Source: Acanthococcus lagerstroemiae (lineage: Eukaryota > Arthropoda > Insecta > Hemiptera > Eriococcidae). From it: DNA of 64,000 nt. Made by a program: the position numbers and the translations under genes. The stretch lies in NCBI GenBank assembly GCA_031841125.1, contig CM063106.1:4216001-4280000 (forward strand), in the 5' to 3' direction. Shown here one piece after another: positions 25,166 through 35,612 of this stretch (position 1 is its first letter; the number at the start of each line of letters is the position of its first letter). Below the pieces are notes generated by a model. It made no database searches. It was not told the origin of the DNA and worked only from the letters and a program-made list of their open reading frames with translations.

Positions 25166-25489
25166 GTTACATTCATTACTTATATTACCTATCTAATATA
25201 AATAAACTACAGTTCATTCATTCATAGGTTTATGCATTACTTGGATATCTGAAAATATGAATACGATTTCTCCGTGTAGGGAAATATAACGAAATATGTA
25301 GAGAAAATACGGGGTTGTATTTTCTCAACATATTCAGAAAATTATGTTCGAATGTTCTATATGCATTTCTTTAGATCGGGGGGGGGGAAATATCGACCTA
25401 TGAGGTAAGAAATTTTTGAAATATAGGTCAAAAAATTCAAGTTTTCATTTTCAGTAAACACCATGTAAAATTGCTCAATATTTATTCAA

Positions 25490-26020
25490 AATTTTAGGAC
25501 TCTTGAAAAATTGGGTCAAAACCAATAAAAACATATGAAAACTCTTCTAACGTATTTAAAACATAATAAATGCTTTTTGAGATTTTTCCAACTTTTTCAA
25601 GATTCCTAAGACTGTTTCGTCTAAGACTCGTTCAAGATTCTGCTAAGGACTTTTTCGAATTATTTAAGGCTTGATCAGGACTGATTTTTCTTAAAACTCT
25701 GTAAAATGTTTCAAGACTCGTTTAAGATTCTTAAAAACGTGTTTAAGACTCTGTAAGTCTTCTAGACTTGTTCAAAAATTGGTACGATTCTTGAAGACTT
25801 CACCTTGCGATTTTTGGAATGTTCGCCCTTGCTTACTGGTCCTTGAAATTCTTTTAAAGATTCTAGTAAACTCGTTTGGGATTCAATAAGGCGTGGCAAT
25901 TGGTGGAATGTATCTGATTTCGATATTTTTTTCAAGGAAGGCAATTACCTAATTGCCTCCACCGTGTATTTGCGCCATATAGAGCCTGGAACAGTTTAGC
26001 ACAAGTCTTGGAGAGTTTAA
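25490..26020 (+). repeat. AAGACT-type degenerate minisatellite
   Basis: Units such as CTAAGACTCGTTCAAGATTC repeat loosely with diverged spacing. Confidence 0.55.
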
Positions 26021-26569
26021 ATGATTCTTATAAGATCAGTAAAAATTGAATAGTCTGAGCTAGTTGTGAAAATTATTCTTCCCCTGTCCTGGAGGGGAAA
26101 AATTTGATGGAATATAATTAGTGTTGTAAGAATAACAAAATACATGATAAAAAATTTCATGAAGAGAAATCTATCGCAAAATATTTCATAAAAGATAAAT
26201 TTCAAGATGGAATTTACTCATTATTTTATGTTGATAACAACTGATAAAGTACAAATAAGATAATTATAATATTCGACATTAATTGCTAATCAGTTGCCGT
26301 AAATTAATAAATATCACGTTTGAAATTTATTTTGGAATTTTTCGTTACGTTTTTCAGCAGAAGTTTCAAAAATCTAGCTCACTGGCTTGGACGGTATTTT
26401 TATTTTCAACTTCAGAAGAAACTAACCTGAGTTTGTTACTTCTCTGTCATCTGCTCACTCCGTTACGATCGTGAGGACAAACGAATGATTGAAGTACGTA
26501 GTTGGAGGGAGGAAAAGGGAGGAGTTAGAAGTATGATTCTTACACATTTTTAATTGCTGCTCCTGACAT

Positions 26570-26995
26570 TAGAGATTTCGATCATTAGCAATTTTGTAAT
26601 CAATTTTAATCGAAAATCGATCATTTTAAAAAATCGTATCAATCTATCAATCGGGAGAAAAATCGATTTTCCGATCATCGATTTTTAAATTACAATTCAT
26701 CACAAACTTTTTTGTTGAAAATGACGAAATAGAACGTAAGAAGATTTATTACAATAATTTTGGTTGCATTTAATCTCAGAACAATGAATGAAAAGATCAC
26801 ACACCACACTCACAGTTTTAGTCCTTGAGTCAACTTTGAGTTATTAGCTTATCAGTCCAGAAAAAATAGAAAAAATCGATCATGAAAAAATACAATGATT
26901 GATTTTGAATAATCGAAAGTTGATGATCGAATCAAAAAATCGATTTTTAAAGACCGATCAGTCGAAAATGATCGATGATTGATTTGTGATCGGAA
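26570..26995. mobile_element. ATCGAT-dense foldback-like element
   Basis: Both ends are dense in GATCGAT/AATCGATTTT words in mirror order, and the right end reversed (CCGATCACAAATCAATCATC) resembles the left (TTTCGATCATTAGCAATTTT). Arms are diverged and limits uncertain. Confidence 0.4.
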
Positions 26996-27579
26996 TAACT
27001 ACCTGACATGACTCTCTAGATCAGCTACTAGTCCGTACGATCAATTGTAAAAAATATGAAGAAAAATAATCGCGTTTTGAACAGTATTATTTTACACTCA
27101 TCGATTCAGCTTAGCTTACGAACAAAGTTGATGTTTTGAACATTTTCGTTTGAAACAAACCCCTGATTGAGAGCAGTAAACGTGTAAAACGTTTTAAGAA
27201 CGTATTTTTTATTTTACAATTTTTTTTTGCTTTTTATGGCCGAGGGTTGTCGTGACGTAAAAGGGCTTAATATTTCATGTTTCATAAAGCAATAATTTGT
27301 TTTGCAAAAAATTTAGGGGCAAGTTTGAAGAAAAAGAAGTCGAAACCTTTATTCTTTGCTTGACAGGAAATTTTGATGTTTTAAATAGCTTTACAGTTTA
27401 AAACGGTGTGTGGTTTTTTTTTTTTTTTTTTTTTTTTTTGGTTGGATAAAGAATATGTTTACAACAAAAAACAAAAAGCAACACGAGTTTTCGTTTTAAA
27501 TACAAACAACAAGTGTTTGAAACAAAACCGCTGCTGAAGAACGAAGAAGAAAAGTTGGAATTCGACTAAGTATGCTAAT
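26996..27579. other. No gene recognised; T homopolymer
   Basis: A long T run lies at about 27,414-27,439; flanking DNA is AT-rich. Confidence 0.5.
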
Positions 27580-28061
27580 TTCAGTTTCCTATGGGCCTGT
27601 CGCCGTTCTCAGATAGTACACCAAGATTCGTTCGTGCACAGTGTCATCCTTGAAGAACAACGGTTGCTTTGCTTGCCGTCGAAAATGAGGACGATTTCGT
27701 ATCGTGCCTTATTCGACGAATGAAGAAGAATTAAAAAAAAAATAGTAGAAAAAAAAACAGGAAAGCGAGCGGAGTGTATTTTTTCCAACGGAGAGGGAGT
27801 GTCTCCCGTGAAAAAGTCTGTTTTTTTTTTTAAATTTTCGTTCCATTTTCTCCGGGAGGGTCATGCACCCTTAGAACCTTACACGTGTGCCGACCGAGAT
27901 GTGGGACATCGAGCGCCCTACAACTCTTTCGAATCAAGGTCACATTTCCCCCGCGCTTTAGTGCGTCATGTTCTACCCACTTCACGCTGTGTGACTTAAT
28001 ATTAAACCGCATTCCTCCTCCACTTGTTGCATCCCCTTCCATTTCAACATGCCGCGTACGA
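27580..28061 (+). promoter_or_regulatory. Candidate 5' non-coding exon ending at a strong donor (28062)
   Basis: This stretch is less repetitive and richer in CpG than its flanks. It begins near TTTCAGTTT, an arthropod initiator-like TCAGTT, and ends at ACGA|GTAAGT, a near-perfect 5' splice site 2.7 kb upstream of the ttk leader acceptor. It holds no convincing coding frame. Inference: a first or second leader exon of ttk. An ATG at 28049, just before the donor, would open a short upstream ORF if spliced to 30811. No TATA box was identified. Confidence 0.3.
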
Positions 28062-30810
28062 GTAAGTTAATTCCAATATATTACTTTGTACTGGTGTGAT
28101 AGTGTACGTGCGTTTTTACCAGTGCCTGCCCTTTTACGTCCTAAATGTTTCTCCCTCTTTTTCCCTGCGTCGGCACCGTCAGTTAATTTCTTGACTTCTC
28201 TCTCGTCTCTCTGTTCGCGTAGTGGTCACGCTTTACGTCTCTGGCGAAATAAATGTACCTCGTTGGAAAAATGTAATTTCCGCAGATGTTCTGCGAAAAA
28301 TCTGTTCCAAGAAACGACGGCTGCCCTAATCTAGTCTTTTCTTTGATTATCGAAAATTACCTCGCGAAAGTAGGAAATTGGAGTAAGGTGCGCGCTTTCG
28401 GTCGCTCGTAATTAATTATGCGCTCGAATACGGAGCATCTTTTTCGTGTGGTACCAAATGGGGAAACCTTGCTGAACACGGGGGGCAAAGTACAATTTTT
28501 TTTTTGAACTGGGTGCGCTGTTTGTCGACGTCTGGTTACATCTTCAGTCGGGTTTTCTACTTCTTTCGAAGCCAGTGTTTCCAGTTATAACTAGCAAAGG
28601 CTAAAAACGTTTCCGTTCTTTTGAAGAATTTCATGTTGGCGCTCTCAAGTCTCATTAGCTTTTGTGTATAAAGCCGGCATCGTGCAACGTTTCTTCAAAG
28701 TTTCCGTTTCACCGAATTAGCGGAAGGCTGTAACTTGGAAGGCGTGTTCGACATAATCTTCGAAAGGTCAATGCTCTTACAAATGCCGATGCGCTATATG
28801 CACGCGTGCCGCCAGACTTTGTTCCGGGGGAGGGCTGTACATTTCCATAGAAGAGAAGACAAGACTGCGTCCCACGTGAAAAAACTCAATTTTTTATGTA
28901 AGATATGGCAAAGGGGGCAAATGCTGCACTTGCCCTCCCCTTGGGCTTCACCCATGGCTGTACTAATGTTCAATATTTGATATTATCTCGAACCAACGAA
29001 AAGTATGATAAACTATTTCTATTCACTTCGCAAGTAAAAGCTTTATCGTAACTGAAAAATACGCCGCTCTCGAGTGAACTTTGTACCAATTTCGAGAAGT
29101 GTGGGTTCAGTTGAGACGGGCATGCTTGTTCTTAATCTGTTAATAGGTTATCAAGATCTTCACTGTTCCAGCATTTTAAACAAGGCCGTAAACGAACTGA
29201 TTTTGAATAAATATCCTTCGTGTTGATTCAATTTCCGAAAAATTTTTAGAATTCTCTTTTTCCCGATTCTTCTGAAGGATCAGAACGTCAGCTTCTTGAA
29301 AAAATTCTGGTACCGGGTCAGTCTCGGAGTAATTAATTTAAGCCCTGTTACAATCACGAGAAATTCGTTGAATTTACCTCGAAAGTCTCTATACGGACCC
29401 GGTAATTAGACCCTAGGCAACCGATTTCAGTTCGCTGCAGTTCTAAAACTGAGAATGTATAAACCAGTTCATTTCTACTGGAGGGGTGAGACTTCCGTTG
29501 ACTGACATACTTAAAAAAATGCATACGATCCGATATTCGTACTGATAATAGTGATTCCTGAACAGGAAGGTACACCTACCTTCCTGCGCACCCAGCGCGT
29601 ATGTAATTAAAAAGGTAATTCCTGTTTACCTCCAATAACTTACGATTCATAAATGGGCATTAATCTTTCACCGCGTTATTATTTTTCGTTAGCCTTCTTT
29701 CACGATCTTCCCATTAATTGTCAAAATATCATCAACGAGATCCGTGCACAAACATAATATCTGAGTATACGAAGCACCTGCGATACTCAGCTGGTTGACC
29801 GGGATATCCTCCGAACTAATCGAGGATTTTAATTAGTATCCCTATGAACATTTTTCCGCTTTTAAAACATGGTTCGCGAATTTTCCGAAACGGTCGCTCA
29901 GAAGTCAGAACTGCGCTGCCATTAGTACCCTGTTTACATCCGAGGTTTACACGCCGAACGATGTCAACAACATGGTAGTCGAAATCTCGATTCTCGAAAT
30001 AATGGCGGCCTGGAGAGAAGAGATATTTTGCTGCTGGTAATAAGGCAACACTGTCTCACGCTTAGTAATAAAGGGGAAATATTCAGTGCTGACATGGCGT
30101 CTCCCGTCTCGATTTATTCTAGAGGTACTCGTTTCAACTTCATACAGGCAATGCAGGGCGTTTTGTACCCTCGGTATGTGTGCGAGAGTGATGTGTTCGG
30201 CGTGATTACGTTTCATTTTCTCATAATTCTAAGGTAAAGGTTTTTTTTTTGTTTAAACAATAACAATTATGATTATAATGATTTTTCGTGTCTTCTGTGA
30301 AAACAATGTCGATGTCGATACATTAGGGCCTGAAGCTACACCCGAAAGTGTGATAACAATGTGATAACGATTCATCTTTGTGCGGTAATTTTTAAATAAT
30401 ATTCCGCGACTGCTGGCATTATTATTAGAAATACCTTTCTATATTGCTATTAGAATTTTTCGAGTATTGAAGATTTAATATTGGTGCATTATAGTTACGT
30501 TATTATTCAAATGTGTCGGTCTGATGTCTTCTATTTTTTTTTAAATTATTACCCGACATGGTCAAACGTTAAAGGTATTTCCTGGTCGATGAAACCGCAC
30601 CTGACGTTGAAATTTCGGGTTGTGTTCGAAAATAGAGCCTAGTGTCATGCAATTCATTAGTCTTGACGTGAATCCTGATAACGAGTTTATAACAATAGAT
30701 AGGTTCGTTTGAAAAGGTCCGGCCGTGCTACCTTTTTTTCCTTCTATCTTATATGCCGTCGTTTGTTGTATTTTTTGTATATCTAACTGTCGTTGTATGG
30801 TGTGTTACAG
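28062..30810 (+). other. Probable 5'UTR intron or upstream region of ttk
   Basis: No coding frame, no recognised repeat; relatively unique in composition compared with the rest of the window. It may hold regulatory sequence, but none could be named. Confidence 0.35.
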
Positions 30811-30895
30811 GTAGCCGGAGCATTGAAACCGAAATGTAAATTAATGTCCTAGACGTTTAGAAAATTTCATTCTTCAGTTACCATAAAAAAAAATC
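30811..30895 (+). other. ttk: 5'UTR segment joined to ttk exon 1
   Basis: GTGTTACAG ends at 30810 and TTCATTCTTCAG at 30877; either can serve as the 3' splice site of a non-coding leader that continues into the ATG at 30896. Which is used cannot be settled from sequence. Confidence 0.55.
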
Positions 30896-31072
30896 ATGAC
30901 GCATTCGTCCCAAAGGTTCTGTTTACGTTGGAACAATCACCAGTCAAATTTACTATCAGTGTTCGACCAATTACTGCATGATGAGTCCTTCGTTGACGTT
31001 ACACTTGCCGTTGAAGGACAGTTTCTAAAGGCCCATAAAATGGTTCTTTCTGCATGTAGTCCATATTTTCAG
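30896..31072 (+). CDS. ttk: ttk coding exon 1: start codon and N-terminal half of the BTB/POZ domain
   Basis: Encodes residues 1-59, beginning [16 protein letters not shown] and ending SACSPYFQ. The [13 protein letters not shown] opening and the [13 protein letters not shown] segment are hallmarks of the insect 'ttk-type' BTB domain shared by Tramtrack, Lola, Broad and Fruitless; the [12 protein letters not shown] variant fits Tramtrack best. The start is chosen because the fly protein also begins a few residues before [12 protein letters not shown], and because the frame upstream of a plausible acceptor has no coding character. The exon ends CAG|GTAATC, phase 0, and joins exon 2 as ...SPYFQ|ALFVSHP, which restores a continuous BTB fold. 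The BTB domain mediates homo- and heteromerisation in the nucleus. The leader just 5' is short (acceptor candidates at 30810 and 30877). Confidence 0.96.
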
Positions 31073-31670
31073 GTAATCGTATCCGGTTTGTAATTAACGT
31101 ATAACTATTATATAGCAATATTTTAAAAACACATTGAAAATTTGAAGCATTGTTGAGGAAGTATCGCCATTACTTGATGATCTCCATTGAGATTTAGCTC
31201 AGTGCGCTTGAATATGATTTTGATGAATCAGTTACCACTCATGAGAAGTTAGCTATGCAGTGATTTTAATGTACATCGGTCCAGGGGGTGGAACTACTGC
31301 ACTATGAACTGTAGCAATTTCTTGCTACTGTGCTTATTTGGCGGGATAGGTGCAAAAAGTAAACCACGTTAACTGCAGAACAATAGACTTTACCACTTCT
31401 TGAATTCAGTCCTTCATTTACTGACGCACTCGACTCTCCACTTACCGTCCAAGACATTCGGTGCTGGGAAAATTCACAAATGTTATCTGGAAGACAGAGA
31501 TCCACAGTCTTAGACGGACCAAGTTTTAGTCCTCTCAGTGATGCATTTTTGACTTACCAGTCAAAATGATAATTTTGAATTCTAACTGTTACACCGATTG
31601 GGTTCGACTGAAAAATTTTCTCTGCGTAAATAATGTTATCGCATTTCTTTAGAGCTTCCATGTAGGGGTT

Positions 31671-31734
31671 AAAACGGAATATTCCGTTTTACATCGTCGC
31701 TTTTGGGAAATGAAATAAACGGAACATTCCGTTT
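31671..31734. promoter_or_regulatory. Pair of palindromes sharing AACGGAA-N2-TTCCGTT in ttk intron 1
   Basis: 31671-31690 is a perfect 20-bp palindrome (AAAACGGAATATTCCGTTTT). 31717-31734 is an 18-bp near-palindrome with the same arms and a different central dinucleotide. They lie 600-660 nt after exon 1. They may be inverted GGAA-core binding sites or part of a small repeat; a function is not shown. Confidence 0.4.
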
Positions 31735-32413
31735 CAGTTTCTTATCAGCGACCGGGTAAGCGAGTAATTTCGTTTTTCCGTCATCCTCCACGTAGGGGAA
31801 GTGTTCGTTTAGAAAAAGAAGTTTCTAATAGAGCATTATATAAGTTTTTCAGTGTTACGTTTACTCTTAGTAAAAAGCTAAATAGACGAATATAATGAAA
31901 GTTGCTCTGTTGATTGGCACTTGAATTTCGCCATTGTATTTGTACATATTAGTTCACAAGGGTAGATAGGGACCTAAAAAGCAGGAAGATACTATTGTAT
32001 CGACCCAGATTTTCACCTTTATCACCCCTCCACCATGTCTCCTTTTCTTCCTCACTCCCTTCCAGCCACGACAGCGGCTCGTGACTTCCAAATAGACCGG
32101 CTCAAATCTCACGAATCTAACCACCCAACCGAGAAATTTCCATTCCTGGAGAACAAAGTTCAAGAAGTGAGTAAGCAAGAGCATGCTCATCTTCAGCATG
32201 GCCTCCGCAATCTCATGATGTGGGAGATCAATTTCTTTGTTCTCGTGAATTGCGAGGCGTTTCCCCTACCCCCGTATTTTACATTTTGATGCTTCCAAAA
32301 TCGCGGTCCCTACGTTATGCGCTGAATTGAATAGATGTGAGCACGCCCCAGTGAGTAAGTTACATCATGGTTAGAATAGTCCGCCAGTTCTTTTTGCTTT
32401 TGGATTCAAGTAT

Positions 32414-32509
32414 GTTTGGTGGAGCGTATGGCGGGCGATGCACGCATGCCGGAGTGGCTCCCAAGACACCTCATGTGTGGCCCCGAAAACTACCCTTTCG
32501 AGTATCGCA
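32414..32509 (+). repeat. Dispersed repeat, second copy of the 14,564-14,652 family
   Basis: Ordered block match to 14,564-14,652. It lies about 40 bp upstream of the SINE head but outside the SINE's target duplication, so it is probably a separate, older element. Confidence 0.7.
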
Positions 32510-32550
32510 TCAGTGACCAGAGGGAAGATTCCAGTATGATGGCGTGTGAC

Positions 32551-32753
32551 GTCTGATTGGCCGAGTGGATAGCGCGCTGGTCTCGCCGGGTTCGAGCCCA
32601 CGTAGCAACTCGATATATTTCGACCTAGGCCGGTTTTTCGGCAAGACGAGAAAAGGGCTAAGGCAGCCCTACCCGCCTCCCAGACGTCTCTGAAGTAATG
32701 CTCGAAAGGGCGGATTTCAGGGCTCGGGTTGAGAGTAAAATTAGAAAAGAGGA
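32551..32753 (+). mobile_element. tRNA-derived SINE, full-length-like copy
   Basis: The head carries Pol III box A TGGCCGAGTGG (32558-32568) and box B GGTTCGAGCCC (32589-32599) only 20 nt apart, so the anticodon arm is lost and it is not a tRNA gene. The box A type is Ser/Leu-like. The body (32,638-32,736) matches the truncated copy at 3,876-3,984. Flanked by AGTATGATGG (32533-32542) and AGTATGACGG (32754-32763), a 9/10 direct repeat. The tail is short and A-rich. Confidence 0.87.
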
Positions 32754-32974
32754 AGTATGACGGAGTGACAGTTGTTTTAACCGAATTTTAACTTGACTAC
32801 TTCTCACACTCGGATCCCTACGTTACCTTGTTATTTCGTCCTCCATAGTGAAATCCCTGTATGGGCGTTTCAACGCGCAGCTTCCCCGTCCTCGAACTAT
32901 TATACGGAGTTTCGTTTCAGTCACTTGGGGGAAAATCCCCTGAAAATTGGTGATTTTCATCTTTGAATCATAGC

Positions 32975-33147
32975 TAGAGCTCTATAATTTCGTGTGAGTA
33001 CAATCGTCTACCATTTTGATTCCAACCGCGCCCGTGGATGCCGAATCCGACTATGCGGAGCGTACCGCGTAGTCAATTCGGCATCCACGGGTAAGGTTGA
33101 CGTCAAAATGGCGGACGATTGTACTCACACGAAGTTATAGAGCTCTA
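32975..33147. mobile_element. Foldback MITE, TAGAGC family, copy A
   Basis: Almost entirely palindromic: arms of about 80-85 bp (TAGAGCTCTATAA..., GTGTGAGTACAATCGTC, CCGTGGATGCCGAAT) around a tiny loop near 33060. Flanked by TCATAGC at 32968-32974 and 33148-33154 (7 bp, or 8 bp ATCATAGC if the terminal A is counted in the duplication). Non-coding. Confidence 0.92.
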
Positions 33148-35065
33148 TCATAGCCCACGGATCCGTTTCTCCTGAAGGAGTTGCTGGAGACCAGGTTCCT
33201 GCTTTGCGAGATGATGAAGACCAGGATTTTTCTTTGCAAGTAAAGACGAGAAGACTTGTGAGTGGAAGCATGCGAGATATAAAACTAGAGTGATCGTGGC
33301 TCTCGAATTCTAGATCTTAACTGTGGGCTTCACTTTTCCCGACGGTGAAGGAGACTGTCCTTCGACTTTCATGTTAAATACCGACAACCGGGAAGATAGA
33401 GATCTCGGTGTAGCATTGACGGACCTTCAACCTTTGCAAACCGACAGAAAGACAGACAAGGAGACGAACAAATAATTGATAATGGGAATAAACCTGTACG
33501 TGTTAGTGACTGGAGAGAAAGAGCGATCTTGGTACAGATGGTTGAATGGACAGACATCAGAGAGAGATACGTTCAGAGGAAATAGCGTCAGTGGAGGTCA
33601 AGTACTGAATCTTCTATTTGTAATGAAAACCTGTATACCGCTTCGTGGCCTAAAACACCAGTTGGGTTGCCCACGTGCAGAATGCTAAAAATTACAGAGC
33701 TAACTCTCTTACTCAAGTTTAAGACAGAGAGTTGGACAGGCATCCTGAATTTAGAGACATCCAGTCCTCGAGACGACCAAGGATACAGGCACAGACAGAT
33801 AGGCATCTCTCTTCCCACGCTGAAAGAGCAAGTGTAAGAGCCAAGGGTACGGAGCCGAAATCTTTCCACCTCTGTGTGAGGCGTTCCGCGTACGGTAAAT
33901 TGCATCCACCTTCGGATTTGCTGTAGTAAGTGATGTTTATGGCATTGCGTGGCGTGTACACGTAGGTAATAACACCCCCCTCCCCCTCTGTGCATATTTT
34001 AGTACACAAACCTGTAAGTGCACTAACATATCTGATGACAATAACGGAGAAAGCCCTTTACCCAATTTTTGTATCAGATCCGGAACCGAAAGCCAGGATC
34101 TAGTGTATCAAGGCCATCCTCTTTCTGTCTGAATCTGCACTCGATACATCTCGTGTCTGACTGTTATATGTATTTGTCTGTCTTCTGTGGCTGTCTATTT
34201 CCCAGCTGATTATACATATGGTGCGGGTGGACATTGCATTTAACGGATTCTGTGAATGAGAAATATCCTAAGAAAATCCCTAAATTGAAGGTAGATAAAT
34301 GTGGAGGCAGGGAACTCTCAGACATACCGATACATTAAAAAATTGACGTGTAAACAGCCAAAGTGACAAATAGGTGTAGATATGTAGCTGACTAGACAGA
34401 TGAACTGGCCCTGAGCATGGCAGGCATCGCCAATCAGGGAGCCGAACCGAGTGAAGCGAGTTTCAGCATAGAGAGTGGCCTCAGACCAAAGCCGCAGAAT
34501 GTGGATTATAACTTTTGTGTTGCACCTGACTTGTTCTGCTGATTCAAAGCTCAGCATCATTTAAATTGACCGATCATGAGTGTTTCAAGCATTTTATTTA
34601 GTGAAAGAGGGGGTTTTCATGGTTCACCCAATTTCTCTTTTTCAAATCCGTTATTGTTACTAATGGGCACCTTTTTCATTTACATATACTAATATAATAT
34701 TTCCTTCATCCACGCATTTTCGCCTGCACCACGCAGTAAAAGCCAGTATAATTCACTTATTGGGGGAAAATAGTGAAAATAAACGGCGTAGGTGTTTGGT
34801 TGTTATAACCATGTTTTGCATTCGGTTTACACCACTTGTCGGCCTCGTATTTTCACACCAGCTCTCCCCGAATGCCTTCTGTGTTCCCCCTTGTCAGTCA
34901 ACCAAAACGACGGAGAGCTTCTGCCTGTAGGCACCCATTCCTAACACCGGAGCCACCATTTAACGATTCTTACTTTATCGCTGCTTAAACATTTGTAGAT
35001 TTTTGTAACTATTTTGTTTGGCGTGTAAATATTTGTATTTTACCATGATTATCGTAATGTTGCAG

Positions 35066-35612
35066 GCATTGTTCGTGAGCCACCCCGACAGACATCCAAT
35101 TGTGATATTAAAAGACGTACCTTTCGCCGATATGCGTTCGCTGCTAGATTTTATGTACCGCGGCGAGGTGAGCGTCGACCAAGATCGGCTAACCGCCTTT
35201 CTAAAGGTTGCCGAATCTTTACGCATCAAAGGTCTAACCGAAGTGAATGAAGAAAAGTGCGACCTGCCGTCGATAGCGTCCTCTTTGCTGTCCAACAACC
35301 AGCAGCAGACAGCACCGCCGCCGGCAGCGCCTCCTCCTCCGCCGAATTTGCATCGCATTCACCTCACTCAAGCCCAGGCGTCGGGGACATCCTCATCGAA
35401 TACGAAACGCAATGCTTCGTCGCCCAGTAATTTTAGTTCGTATGCTGGTAACAATGTTTCCTCGTTATTTGGACAGAAACGAAAACGTGGCAGGCCTCGA
35501 AAACTTTCCGGAAGTAGCGATACTCCGTCCGCTGCCTCGCCCGAACACGATTTAAATACCGATTCGGATAATCGAAATTCTACTCAGTCGAATTTATCCG
35601 ATTCATCTTATG
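35066..35612 (+). CDS. ttk: ttk coding exon 2: C-terminal half of BTB, proline-rich linker and AT-hook
   Basis: Encodes residues 60-241 and the first base of codon 242. The acceptor is TGTTGCAG|GCATTG and the donor TTATG|GTAAGA. The first ~60 residues complete the BTB domain: HPIVILKDVPFADMRSLLDF, then the MYRGEVSVDQDRLTAFLKVA block, then ESLRIKGLTEVN, all highly characteristic of Tramtrack. A Q/P-rich linker follows (QQQTAPPPAAPPPPP), then a basic block KRKRGRPRKLSGSS at about residues 197-210, an AT-hook-like RGRP core that is also present in the fly protein at the same relative place. The rest is Ser/Asn-rich and probably disordered. The long open frame of 221 aa over this exon begins and ends inside intron sequence; only 35066-35612 is taken as coding. 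Confidence 0.96.
35477..35503 (+). other. ttk: AT-hook-like basic motif KRKRGRPRK in exon 2
   Basis: The codons spell KRKRGRPRK. The RGRP core flanked by basic residues is the AT-hook consensus for minor-groove contact, and can double as a nuclear localisation signal. It lies between the BTB domain and the alternative zinc fingers, so both isoforms carry it. Confidence 0.85.

Larger units (their letters stand above)
31073..35065 (+). other. ttk: ttk intron 1
   Basis: GTAATC..TGCAG. Holds the palindrome pair (31,671-31,734), a dispersed repeat, a SINE and a foldback MITE, described separately. 33,160-34,970 shows no recognised element, and its 135-aa minus-strand frame has no family features. 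Confidence 0.9.

Noticed and set aside
32551..32610. Possible functional tRNA-Ser/Leu gene
   Set aside because: Box A to box B spacing is too short for an anticodon arm; the segment is the head of a SINE with target duplications.
33588..33995. 135-aa minus-strand open frame in ttk intron 1
   Set aside because: No recognisable motif, overlaps two other frames of similar length, no splice or promoter context.
35018..35065. In-frame extension upstream of ttk exon 2 (MACKYLYFTMIIVMLQ)
   Set aside because: This is intron sequence leading into the TGCAG acceptor; including it would break the BTB domain, whereas joining at 35066 restores it.
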